Assembly: GCA_023253245.1 (NCBI GenBank)
Contig: JALRHB010000068.1
Location: 1 to 7,150 of the forward strand
Direction of reading: 5' to 3'
Source of the DNA: Polynucleobacter sp.
GTDB lineage: Bacteria; Pseudomonadota; Gammaproteobacteria; Burkholderiales; Burkholderiaceae
DNA length: 7,150 nucleotides
The notes beneath the pieces are model-generated. The model did no database searches and had not been told where the DNA came from. It saw nothing but the letters and a program-made list of their open reading frames with translations. Numbering within the stretch: the first letter of the stretch is position 1; every line of letters begins with the position of its first letter. This document shows, piece by piece, positions 1 to 6,753 of this stretch. Both the position numbers and the translations under genes were made by a program.

Positions 1-66
1 ATTAGAAGCTCTGGGATAAGACAAGCAACGCTGGCTTTAGGTGGACGAACCATCAGCTACTTTTAG
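1..66 (+). CDS. Possible 3' end of a plus-strand gene (partial)
   Basis: An open frame runs from the left edge to a TAG at 64-66 and encodes about 21 residues ending GRTISYF. The other two plus frames hit stops at 3-5 and 17-19. The frame stops 14 bases before a hairpin with T-runs on both sides, which would suit two convergent units sharing a terminator. I do not recognise the protein family from so short a tail. A chance open frame of this length is quite possible, so this is a weak call resting mostly on position. Confidence 0.35.
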   Translation: MRSSGIRQATLALGGRTISYF

Positions 67-79
67 GCAAATAGAAATG

Positions 80-107
80 AAAAAAGAGAGCTAGAAGCTC
101 TCTTTTT
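80..107 (-). terminator. Rho-independent terminator after tRNA-Phe, probably bidirectional
   Basis: A perfect inverted repeat pairs 81-92 with 96-107 around a 3-base loop (AGA on the plus strand). The core stem GAGAGCT/AGCTCTC is flanked by A5/T5 arms. Read on the minus strand, the stem is followed by TTTTTT; read on the plus strand, by TTTTT. It begins 6 bases past the tRNA 3' end, so it should end the tRNA transcript. It could also end any plus-strand gene arriving from the left. Confidence 0.88.
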
Positions 108-113
108 GATTCT

Positions 114-189
114 TGGTGGCCCGGGGCGGAATCGAACCACCGACACAAGGATTTTCAATCCTCTGCTCTACCGACTGAGCTACCAGGCC
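114..189 (-). tRNA. tRNA-Phe (anticodon GAA)
   Basis: The reverse complement folds as a complete 76-base tRNA. The acceptor stem pairs GGCCTGG with CCGGGCC (one U-G wobble), the discriminator is A, and the CCA end is encoded at 114-116. The D arm holds AGCTCAGTCGGTAGAGC and the T arm holds GGTTCGATTCC. The anticodon loop TTGAAAA on stem GAGGA/TCCTT gives anticodon GAA, so the tRNA carries phenylalanine. No intron, mismatch or missing arm is seen. It has its own -10 box upstream and a hairpin terminator just downstream, which indicates a single-gene unit. No second copy of its 3' end occurs in the window, so there is no sign of an element integrated here. Confidence 0.97.
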
Positions 190-199
190 AAGACTGCTT

Positions 200-227
200 A
201 TTATACGCAAACTGTTTCTCGTGCCAT
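200..227 (-). promoter_or_regulatory. Promoter of tRNA-Phe
   Basis: On the minus strand a perfect TATAAT lies at 205-200, 10 bases upstream of the tRNA 5' end. This puts the expected start a few bases before the mature tRNA. The best -35 candidate is ATGGCA at 227-222 with a 16-base spacer (4 of 6 matches to TTGACA). The -10 box is convincing; the -35 box is weak. Confidence 0.65.
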
Positions 228-391
228 CTAAATGTGCTAACTGTGCGTAATCACCCTGTATTTTCAAGCATCTTACGGTGGGTGAGGATGTGTTATCTTC
301 AATAACGGTGCAAAGCCAGGGGGCGTGACAGAGGCATTTGGAATGCTCAATCTATCTAAGTATGGTGAATTGGAGCTTGAAGAGCTCGAGC

Positions 392-763
392 CTACCTGGT
401 TGAGCATGGCCACTTTTCAACTAAGGCATCAAATGCTAAAGAGGCATATGCTTCGCTCATTCTTTTTGGTTGGGCTTGAACATAATTTTTTACAACTATC
501 AGCCTATCGCTCATTTTGATGCCATTTGGAACGCAGATTTTTTTATCGTAATGGGCATTATCCTCAACACCTAAGATAATTCCAACGCACAAGCCTTGCG
601 TAAAATTCGCTTCTTCTTTGCTTGCCAAAAGCCTACTACACTCAAAATTCAATTTAGCTGCGGTTAAATCTAGCTTGTTAATGTGGGTAGGTTCGGCATA
701 TGAATGCATACAGAATGAGGCCAAGACTATAAGCAAGCATCTTAAGTACATATTTTTATTCAT
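392..763 (-). CDS. Exported Rap1a/Tai family (T6SS amidase immunity-like) protein
   Basis: This encodes a 123-residue protein with a signal peptide: a Lys/Arg-bearing start, a hydrophobic core at about 8-18, and likely cleavage after A23 (SYA|E). The mature part of about 100 residues has four cysteines (C42, C59, C77, C120), enough for two disulfides. The layout GLCVGIILGVED (57-68), ICVPNGI (76-82), a helix ending in QAQP, then FDAL..KWPC near the C-terminus matches what I know of the Rap1a/Tai family. Proven members are periplasmic antidotes to type VI amidase effectors, but many relatives in Proteobacteria stand alone and are uncharacterised. No effector gene is present here. The ATG at 763 is chosen because a GAG lies 8 bases upstream and it keeps the basic N-terminus; the ATG at 751 has no ribosome site. 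The gene follows the OsmC-YcaO gene by 68 bases on the same strand. Family assignment is fairly sure; the function is unknown. Confidence 0.8.
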   Translation of the reverse strand: MNKNMYLRCLLIVLASFCMHSYAEPTHINKLDLTAAKLNFECSRLLASKEEANFTQGLCVGIILGVEDNAHYDKKICVPNGIKMSDRLIVVKNYVQAQPKRMSEAYASLAFDALVEKWPCSTR

Positions 764-803
764 GATGGCATCTCAGTAAAAACAAGCTTCGGGTAATTTT
801 GCC

Positions 804-814
804 TTTTACCTATT
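804..814 (-). repeat. Shared 11-base motif AATAGGTAAAA, copy upstream of the Rap1a/Tai gene
   Basis: The sequence AATAGGTAAAA (minus strand) lies 40 bases before the ATG at 763 and recurs exactly at 3114-3124 before the OsmC-YcaO gene. Here it overlaps a small inverted repeat, GGTAA with TTACC around a 9-base loop. It may be a promoter or operator element; no protein can be assigned to it. Confidence 0.35.
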
Positions 815-831
815 AATACGCAAATCACAAA

Positions 832-3048
832 TTAACTTCCCGTTAATCGATCCTGATTACCAGCCCTGCTTCGAGCAGCATGCAACTTCCTGAAGCTGTC
901 TAGCAAGCGATGATGTCTTTCAAGGCCTTCTAGTTTGATGCTAGTTGGCGTTAAACCATAAAATTTCACGCTACCATCTACTGAACCTAGAACAGCATTC
1001 ATTTTCTCATCACCAAACATCCGACGAAAATTAACTTCATAGTCTTGCAGCTTCAGCTGGTCATCAAGCAAAATTTCCAAGACCGCACTAAGCGCCTGAT
1101 AAAACAATCTTCGCTCAATCGTATTGTCGTTATATTGCAAGAAGGCCCCCACCAATTCATGTGCATGATCAAACTTCTTAAGTGCAAGATAAATCAACAA
1201 CTTGAGCTCCAGCACTGTTAGTTGACCCCAGGGGGTATTTTCATCAAACTCAATTCCAATCAGGGTGGCAATATCGCCATATTCATCTAACTCATTACTC
1301 TCTAGTCGCTCTAGTAATCGATATAGACTTTCGTCATCTAATTTATGTAAGTTCAAAATATCATGGCGAAACAATAAGGCCTTATTGGTGTTATCCCAAA
1401 CAAGGTCTTCAATAGGATAAATTTCTGAATAAGCTGGCACCAAAATTCGACATGAAATAGCGCCTAGTTGATCATATATTGCAACATATGATTCTTTACC
1501 TAGCTTTGCGAGAATATTAAAAAGAGTTTTTGCTTCCGTTGCATTTGAATCTTCGCCTTGGCCTGAAAAATCCCACTCTACAAATTCATAATCGGGCTTT
1601 GCACTAAAAAATCGCCATGAAACAATTCCGCTTGAATCAATAAAGTGCTCAACAAAGTTATTGGGCTCGGTGACAGCCTCGCGTGAAAAAGTTGGTGCAG
1701 GCAAATCATTTAAGCCCTCTAAGCTGCGCCCCTGTAGCAGCTCTGTCAAGCTTCGCTCTAGCGCCACTTCTAAACTTGGGTGAGCGCCAAAAGATGCAAA
1801 TACGCCACCTGTTCTGGGATTCATTAGAGTTACACACATGACGGGATAAATTCCACCAAGGGAAGCGTCCTTTACCAATACTGGAAAGCCCTGCTCCTCT
1901 AGGCTCCGAATGCCAGCAAGAATGCCGGGATATTTTTCCAACACTTCTTGAGGCACATCAGGCAAGGCAATTTCACCTTCAATAATTTCACGCTTAACGG
2001 CCCGCTCAAAAATCTCTGACAAACATTGGACCTGTGCCTCAGCCAGAGTATTACCTGCGCTCATACCATTGCTTACAAACAAGTTTTCAACCAAATTAGA
2101 CGGGAAATAAACTGTCTTTCCATCTGATTGCCTAATATAAGGTAAGCAACAAATGCCGCGCTGTTCGTTTCCAGAGTTGGTGTCGATTAAGTGGGAGCCA
2201 CGCAATTCTCCATCTGGGTTGTAAATTGCTAAGCAGTACTCATCCAAAATATCTGCTGGTAACTCGTCTTGCTTATTTGGCTTGAACCAGCGCTCATTGG
2301 GATAATGGACAAATTCACCATTAGCGATATCTTCGCCCCAGAATGCACCTGCATAGAAATGGTTATTGCTTAATCGCTCAATGTACTCACCCAAGGCAGA
2401 TGCCAATGCGCTTTCTTTAGTTGAACCCTTGCCGTTTGTAAAACACATAGGCGAATGGGCATCACGAATGTGCAATGACCATACGTTCGGAATAATGTTG
2501 CGCCATGAAGCTATCTCAATTTTGATGCCCAAATTTGCTAAAACAGCAGACATATTGGCAATCGTTTGTTCTAAAGGCAAATCCTTGCCAACAATATAAG
2601 TACTGCCGTCGTCACTTGGCTTAAGCGTCAGTAGGGCCTGGGTGTCTGCATCTAGATTCTTTACCTCTTCAATTACAAATTCGGGCCCAGCTTGAACCAC
2701 TTTCTTAACAGTGCAGCGTTCAATGGAGCGCAAAATACCCTGCCGATCATTTGCCGAAATATCGTCTGGTAGCTCTACTTGGATCTTAAAAATCTGCTGA
2801 TATCGGTTTTGGGGATCAACAATATTATTTTGTGAAAGACGAATGTTCTCTGTAGGAATATTACGAGTATCGCAATAGAGCTTTACAAAATAAGCGGCGC
2901 ATAGTGCCGATGAAGCCAAAAAATAGTCAAATGGTCCTGGAGCAGATCCATCGCCCTTGTATCGAATAGGCTGGTCAGCAATGAGTGTGAAGTCATCGAA
3001 CTTGGCTTCTAGTCGCAACTTATCGAGAAAGTTAACCTTAATTTCCAT
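832..3048 (-). CDS. ycaO: OsmC domain / YcaO domain fusion protein
   Basis: This is a 738-residue, probably cytoplasmic protein of two fused parts. Residues 1 to about 135 are an OsmC/Ohr-like domain with its two cysteines, C50 (in FLASSALC) and C112 (in SIERC), spaced as in thiol peroxidases of that family. Residues of about 150-738 match the full length of E. coli YcaO (about 586 residues), starting at YIVGKDLPLE and including SWRNIIPNVWSLHIRD. The YcaO ATP-binding signature is present: S217-x3-E221-xx-E224-R225, then E337 and Q341-x3-E345-xx-E348-R349. There is no proline-rich C-terminal tail like that of azoline-forming YcaO enzymes; the protein ends TGS. E. coli YcaO promotes RimO-dependent methylthiolation of ribosomal protein S12, and other YcaO enzymes activate peptide amides with ATP. 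A role for the OsmC part as redox or sulfur partner is inference. The ATG at 3048 starts right at the OsmC fold, with a weak GGA 9 bases upstream. No precursor-peptide gene, rimO or other azole-cluster gene is seen nearby. Confidence 0.92.
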   Translation of the reverse strand: MEIKVNFLDKLRLEAKFDDFTLIADQPIRYKGDGSAPGPFDYFLASSALCAAYFVKLYCDTRNIPTENIRLSQNNIVDPQNRYQQIFKIQVELPDDISANDRQGILRSIERCTVKKVVQAGPEFVIEEVKNLDADTQALLTLKPSDDGSTYIVGKDLPLEQTIANMSAVLANLGIKIEIASWRNIIPNVWSLHIRDAHSPMCFTNGKGSTKESALASALGEYIERLSNNHFYAGAFWGEDIANGEFVHYPNERWFKPNKQDELPADILDEYCLAIYNPDGELRGSHLIDTNSGNEQRGICCLPYIRQSDGKTVYFPSNLVENLFVSNGMSAGNTLAEAQVQCLSEIFERAVKREIIEGEIALPDVPQEVLEKYPGILAGIRSLEEQGFPVLVKDASLGGIYPVMCVTLMNPRTGGVFASFGAHPSLEVALERSLTELLQGRSLEGLNDLPAPTFSREAVTEPNNFVEHFIDSSGIVSWRFFSAKPDYEFVEWDFSGQGEDSNATEAKTLFNILAKLGKESYVAIYDQLGAISCRILVPAYSEIYPIEDLVWDNTNKALLFRHDILNLHKLDDESLYRLLERLESNELDEYGDIATLIGIEFDENTPWGQLTVLELKLLIYLALKKFDHAHELVGAFLQYNDNTIERRLFYQALSAVLEILLDDQLKLQDYEVNFRRMFGDEKMNAVLGSVDGSVKFYGLTPTSIKLEGLERHHRLLDSFRKLHAARSRAGNQDRLTGS

Positions 3049-3100
3049 TGGAATAATTCCGAAAGTGCTACCAGAATGAAGTGGGGCCTTTTATGATTAC

Positions 3101-3129
3101 AGCATAGGCTTTGTTTTACCTATTGTCTG
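3101..3129 (-). promoter_or_regulatory. Candidate promoter of the OsmC-YcaO gene
   Basis: On the minus strand CAGACA (3129-3124) and TATGCT (3106-3101) are separated by 17 bases. Each matches 4 of 6 bases of the sigma-70 consensus. The predicted start is 40-50 bases before the ATG. The spacer contains most of the AATAGGTAAAA motif that recurs before the next gene. This is a pattern match only; read-through from the ntr operon is the alternative. Confidence 0.35.
3114..3124 (-). repeat. Shared 11-base motif AATAGGTAAAA, copy upstream of the OsmC-YcaO gene
   Basis: This is an exact copy of the motif at 804-814, here 65 bases before the ATG at 3048 and largely inside the spacer of the candidate promoter. 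Its position would suit a regulator binding the promoter, but this is untested. Confidence 0.35.
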
Positions 3130-3170
3130 CTTAAAACACTGATGCAAAGAATGCATCGCAATCTGCTTAA
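3126..3170 (-). repeat. 9-base direct repeats flanking a small hairpin after ntrX
   Basis: TTAAGCAGA (minus strand) occurs at 3170-3162 and again at 3134-3126, 36 bases apart. Between them GATGCA and TGCATC (3157-3152 and 3146-3141) form a 6-bp stem with a 5-base loop, followed by AGTGTTTT. The hairpin starts 31 bases past the ntrX stop. It could be a weak terminator, but the T-run is short and offset. The direct repeats could instead be binding sites upstream of the OsmC-YcaO promoter. Confidence 0.4.
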
Positions 3171-3188
3171 CTCAAATGCTAAATAGCT

Positions 3189-3872
3189 TTATTGCTCACC
3201 TTTGTTACGCGAAGTATCAATACCCAAAGCCTTGAGCTTACGATAGAGGTGGGTTCTCTCAAGACCAGTGTATTCAGAAATCTTGGTCATACTGCCGCCC
3301 ATAATGATCATTTGATGTTCAAAATACGCCTTCTCAAATAGATCTCTGGCCTCTCTTAAAGGCAAATCAAAATAGGTTTTCGCAATCCCACTAATGTATT
3401 CCCCATCCTGCAAAGCGGGGGACGCCTCATTTACGCTAACCTTGGGCCCTGGATTTGCCGCGGGAGCTAGTTGGGCGACTCGCTCTTCTGCTGGCTCAAC
3501 AAACTTAGGAGAACTCTCCAAGGCTTTTGTAACCGTCTTCAAAAGCTTTTGTAAAGCAATGGGCTTTTCTAGGAAATTAAGCGCTCCAATGCGGGTTGCT
3601 TCCACTGCTGTATCGATCGTTGCATGACCAGACATCATCACTACTGGCATAGTGAGCTGCCCTGATTTAGACCACTCCTTTAGCAAGGTAATGCCGTCAA
3701 CATCAGGCATCCAAATGTCCAGCAATACCAAATCTGGGCGCATTTGTTCCCGTATGGTTCGAGCCTGTGCCGCACCCTCTGCTGCGTACACAGTATGACC
3801 TTCATCGGTCAGAATCTCATTGAGAAGTTCACGGATTCCCATCTCATCATCAACCACCAAAATACTTGCCAT
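3189..3872 (-). CDS. ntrX: NtrX-like response regulator without the AAA+ domain
   Basis: This is a 227-residue cytoplasmic regulator. Residues 1-118 are a receiver domain with acidic D8/D9, phospho-acceptor D52 (LVLLDIWMPDVDG), S81 and K103 followed by Pro. Residues of about 118-158 are a flexible Ala/Pro-rich linker. Residues of about 168-219 (DLPLREARDLFEKAY through LERTHLYRKLKALGI) match the C-terminal helix and Fis-type helix-turn-helix of NtrC/NtrX proteins. Full-size NtrX is about 450 residues because a sigma-54 AAA+ ATPase sits between these parts; that domain is absent, with no trace of GAFTGA or Walker motifs. The protein probably binds DNA and controls transcription without remodelling sigma-54 polymerase. 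The ATG at 3872 lies 2 bases after the ntrY stop. A GAGG about 10 bases upstream, inside ntrY, can serve as ribosome site. NtrY is the obvious cognate kinase. Domain calls are firm; the exact orthologue name is less so. Confidence 0.92.
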   Translation of the reverse strand: MASILVVDDEMGIRELLNEILTDEGHTVYAAEGAAQARTIREQMRPDLVLLDIWMPDVDGITLLKEWSKSGQLTMPVVMMSGHATIDTAVEATRIGALNFLEKPIALQKLLKTVTKALESSPKFVEPAEERVAQLAPAANPGPKVSVNEASPALQDGEYISGIAKTYFDLPLREARDLFEKAYFEHQMIIMGGSMTKISEYTGLERTHLYRKLKALGIDTSRNKGEQ

Positions 3873-3874
3873 AC

Positions 3875-6175
3875 CTATGCTGCCTCTTTTGCCAGATTCA
3901 TAAACAATATCGATACTTTTGCGCCCACCACTTTATCGCCCTGCATCCGATTACGTATTTCAATTTTCGCGCCATGATCATCAACAATTTTCTTTACTAC
4001 TGCTAGGCCCAAACCAGTACCCTTGCTCTTGGTCGTTATGTAGGGCTCAAATGCTCTTGCCAATATCTTAGCTGGAAAACCTGAACCAGAATCACTAATT
4101 GTGAGTCGAACTGCATTTTGCTCCACGCCACTTAACTCACCATAGGGCACCAACTCTGTTTTTACTTCTACTGGTGCGCCTTGATTCTCGCCCTCAAGGG
4201 TAGCATCTTGAGCATTTTGCAAAAGATTGTGGATGATTTGCCTCAGTTGCGTGGAGTCTCCAAGAATGCTTGGGCATCGGGGGTCGAGCTGCGTTTTGAT
4301 GGGACTGCCTTCATATAAACCCAAAATCTCTTGGGTCAGCGCATTAATGGAGATAGGCCTTAATTGAGGGCTTGGTGTTTTAGCAAAATCTCTGAAATCA
4401 TTCACCATTTCTTTCATGGCCTGCACTTGACCAATGATAGTTTCGGTGCTGCGGTTAATCATTTCTTCTTGCTCGGGACTTAATTTACCTGCTAACTTAT
4501 GTTGGAGCCTTTCAGCAGACAATTGAATTGGAGTAAGGGGGTTTTTAATCTCATGGGCCAAGCGCCTTGCCACTTCACTCCATGCGATCGAACGCTGGGC
4601 ACTAACAACGTCGGTAATGTCATCAAACACCACCATGCGTAAGTCTGAAGTTAACTCGGTGCCTCTCACAAACAATGTGACCCCTAATTCATTTTCAAAC
4701 TCATTGGTACTATGTAGCTGAATTTGCTTTTGCCACACTGGCGCAGCCTTCTTCTGCTCGCTCACATTAGATTCACTATCCACTGCGAGCTTCATCGTAG
4801 CAAAACCCTCTTTAATGGCTTGCTCAAACTCAATTAAGCTGGGGCTATCGCTCAACGGTCGACCATCAAGCTGCGTTAAGTCTTGCCCAAATATACGATC
4901 TGCGCCCGGATTGCTCGATACGACATTGAAGTTTTTATCAAAAATACAGACGCCCGCTGTGAGGCTACCCAAAACAGTCTCCAAAAACGCTTTAGATTCT
5001 TGCAATGAAGTCCGAGTATCAGCAAGCTGGCGCGTCATTACATTAAATTGGCGCGTTAGCATGCCAAGTTCGTCGCCTGTATCGAGTTCGGGCTTGGGAG
5101 ATAAATCGCCTTGCGCAACTGCTTGCGTACCCTGAAGCAACATTAAGAGGGGTCTTGCCAGCTGGCGACCCAAAGTCAAGGCTAAAGTAACGGCTACAAA
5201 TAGCGCAAAGAACAGAGTCAGGGTTAATGTGCCCACAAACATTTTTCTTAAACCTAAGCGTCCGAGAGCTTTCTCTTGATATTCACTGTAAGCGGACTCA
5301 ACCGCAAAGATATTCTTAGCCAAGGGGGCTGGAATAAATCGCACCAATTGCACAAAATAGCGATCCTCAATAACTTTCGTAGAACCCGCTTTACCCTGAA
5401 TGGGTTTTTTGCGGATGATAGGCACAATCGCTCTGACTCGGTAGCCCCGCTGACCATCGACTTCAGTTTGGTCTAAAAAAGTAATACCGTTCTTTTTAAA
5501 TGCTTCATTAATCACCTCCGAACTGGGAGGGGGGTAATACTTCTTAGATCGAAACTCGCTCGATAAAATTAAATTGCGTTGGGCTGTAAAAAGGCTCACT
5601 TCTTGAATGCCAAATTGATTGCGAATTTTCATGACCATAGCCCCAACTTGGTCTGAACTTGTGCCCACAGGAACCTGAGTAATCTGCTCAGCAATAAACC
5701 TTCCCTCAGCCAAAATCTCTTCTTGAGCAACTTGCAAAGTAACTCGGCCCAGCTCTAGGCCCGAGTTCAGCGCAGACTCAACCTGTACATCAAACCAAGT
5801 TTCAATACTGCGGGACACAAATTGCAATGAAACGCCATACAAAATTAACCCTGGAACGACGCCGACCAAAGCAAAAATCATTGCTAACTTGGCAATTAAA
5901 CGCGTGCCAAATCGCCCTTTGTGCCAACGTATTGCAATTACAGTGACTAAAGTTAGAACAACCAGAATCAGGCAGGCGCCAATGACTACGTTAGCCGCAT
6001 AAAGCCAAATAAAATAGTTATCAAAAAATTCAGTATTTGAAGAAGCTATTGAAAGTAGAAGCAGCAATAGCAAAGCGAATACACCTATCAGGCCCATTGC
6101 TATGGGCAAAGCGCGTCTTTTCCACGCGCTCTTTTCAAAAGCATTTGACCCAATAAAATCGAGAGATATCTTCAT
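3875..6175 (-). CDS. ntrY: NtrY-type membrane sensor histidine kinase
   Basis: This encodes a 766-residue inner-membrane kinase of the usual NtrY length and layout. Hydrophobic helices lie at about 23-45, 57-83 and 95-118. A periplasmic sensor region spans about 120-312, and a fourth helix lies at about 313-335. A HAMP domain (about 336-388, PLLMLLQGTQAVAQGDLS) and a PAS domain (about 392-520) follow. The H-box ARRLAHEIKNPLTPIQLS carries the phosphorylated H541. The ATPase part has the N-box (HNLLQNAQDA, N650/N654), G1 (DSGSGF, 695-700), an F-box (FEPYITTK) and G2 (GTGLGLAVVK). All catalytic motifs are intact. The start ATG at 6175 overlaps the stop of the DUF4390 gene as ATGA and has no Shine-Dalgarno sequence, so translation probably depends on re-initiation. 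The gene is followed 2 bases later by its likely partner ntrX. NtrY/NtrX systems are tied to nitrogen, redox or envelope control in different bacteria; the signal here is unknown. Confidence 0.95.
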   Translation of the reverse strand: MKISLDFIGSNAFEKSAWKRRALPIAMGLIGVFALLLLLLLSIASSNTEFFDNYFIWLYAANVVIGACLILVVLTLVTVIAIRWHKGRFGTRLIAKLAMIFALVGVVPGLILYGVSLQFVSRSIETWFDVQVESALNSGLELGRVTLQVAQEEILAEGRFIAEQITQVPVGTSSDQVGAMVMKIRNQFGIQEVSLFTAQRNLILSSEFRSKKYYPPPSSEVINEAFKKNGITFLDQTEVDGQRGYRVRAIVPIIRKKPIQGKAGSTKVIEDRYFVQLVRFIPAPLAKNIFAVESAYSEYQEKALGRLGLRKMFVGTLTLTLFFALFVAVTLALTLGRQLARPLLMLLQGTQAVAQGDLSPKPELDTGDELGMLTRQFNVMTRQLADTRTSLQESKAFLETVLGSLTAGVCIFDKNFNVVSSNPGADRIFGQDLTQLDGRPLSDSPSLIEFEQAIKEGFATMKLAVDSESNVSEQKKAAPVWQKQIQLHSTNEFENELGVTLFVRGTELTSDLRMVVFDDITDVVSAQRSIAWSEVARRLAHEIKNPLTPIQLSAERLQHKLAGKLSPEQEEMINRSTETIIGQVQAMKEMVNDFRDFAKTPSPQLRPISINALTQEILGLYEGSPIKTQLDPRCPSILGDSTQLRQIIHNLLQNAQDATLEGENQGAPVEVKTELVPYGELSGVEQNAVRLTISDSGSGFPAKILARAFEPYITTKSKGTGLGLAVVKKIVDDHGAKIEIRNRMQGDKVVGAKVSILFMNLAKEAA

Positions 6176-6753
6176 CGTTTTACTGGGTTTGCCAAATTGG
6201 GCGGGAATGGAAAACGTAACCAGTCACTAGAAACGTTCCAATCACGATTGTTCAAAGCGTTTACCTGAAAAGGTTTTGGCAACTTGCTTAAATCTAGCGT
6301 CATCCTCAACGCGGCCATATAAGATTTGCCAGCATCAATTTGATTGTTATCGGCCACTTTCCACCCACCAATCGTACCTACAGCCTGCAATGCTTCAGAC
6401 ATGGTCTTTGCGGAAAATGTAAAGCCTTCAGAAGCTATACGATATTGCTGTGTGATTGGCTGATAGGAAAGGCGAGTTTGCCGCTGCGCGACTACTGGCT
6501 TCTCATCAAACCAATACCAACGAGAGCGGGTGATATCAAACTCGGTTTGAAAGTAGAGCACCACTCCTTTTTTTACTGCATCTTCTAAGCCTGGGGCCAA
6601 TTCAATTTGGAATGTTGCATTCAAGAGCCAATCGTTATCCGCCCGCTCCATCTCAACGGTTTTTATTTTGATGCCCTCTGCATTTGCCGACATTGAAACA
6701 CAGCTCAGTGCCAATAAACTACAGAAAATGAGTTGTTTAATACCTTGGCTCAT
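6172..6753 (-). CDS. Secreted DUF4390 domain protein
   Basis: This is a 193-residue protein with a signal peptide: K6, hydrophobic core at about 8-20, and cleavage likely after A25 (ANA|E). The mature part carries features I associate with DUF4390: FQIELAPGLEDAVKKG followed by VVLYF (48-68), RSRWYW (76-81), RLSYQPITQQYR (94-105) and, near the end, LPKPFQVNALNNRDWNVSSDW (158-178, quoted to within limits as LPKPFQV...NVSSDW). The Trp- and Arg-rich motifs suggest a beta-rich periplasmic domain. No catalytic residues are evident and the function is unknown. It overlaps rsmB upstream and ntrY downstream by 4 bases each (ATGA). That lasting link to ntrY makes a periplasmic accessory or signal-input protein for the kinase a fair guess. 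The start has only a poor ribosome site, TGGG very close to the ATG, consistent with coupling to rsmB. Confidence 0.9.
   Translation of the reverse strand: MSQGIKQLIFCSLLALSCVSMSANAEGIKIKTVEMERADNDWLLNATFQIELAPGLEDAVKKGVVLYFQTEFDITRSRWYWFDEKPVVAQRQTRLSYQPITQQYRIASEGFTFSAKTMSEALQAVGTIGGWKVADNNQIDAGKSYMAALRMTLDLSKLPKPFQVNALNNRDWNVSSDWLRFPFPPNLANPVKR

Noticed and set aside
114..189. tRNA-Phe as an integration site of a mobile element
   Set aside because: No duplicate of the tRNA 3' end and no integrase gene is present in the window; the flanking genes look chromosomal.
376..390. GAGCT / AGCTC hairpin just after the Rap1a/Tai stop as its terminator
   Set aside because: The stem is only 5 bp and is followed by CAATTCACC on the minus strand, not a T-run.
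325..519. 64-residue plus-strand frame starting with GTG, with an ELELEELE stretch
   Set aside because: Its second half is antisense to the well-supported Rap1a/Tai gene, and the Glu/Leu run comes from a short imperfect GAGCT repeat. There is no family match.
832..3048. Azole/thiopeptide-type biosynthetic cluster around YcaO
   Set aside because: There is no precursor peptide, dehydrogenase or E1-like partner nearby. The protein matches the E. coli YcaO type and lacks a proline-rich C-terminus.
4815..5135. 106-residue open frame on the plus strand inside ntrY
   Set aside because: It lies wholly antisense to the PAS/HAMP coding part of ntrY, has no ribosome site, and shows no recognisable domain.
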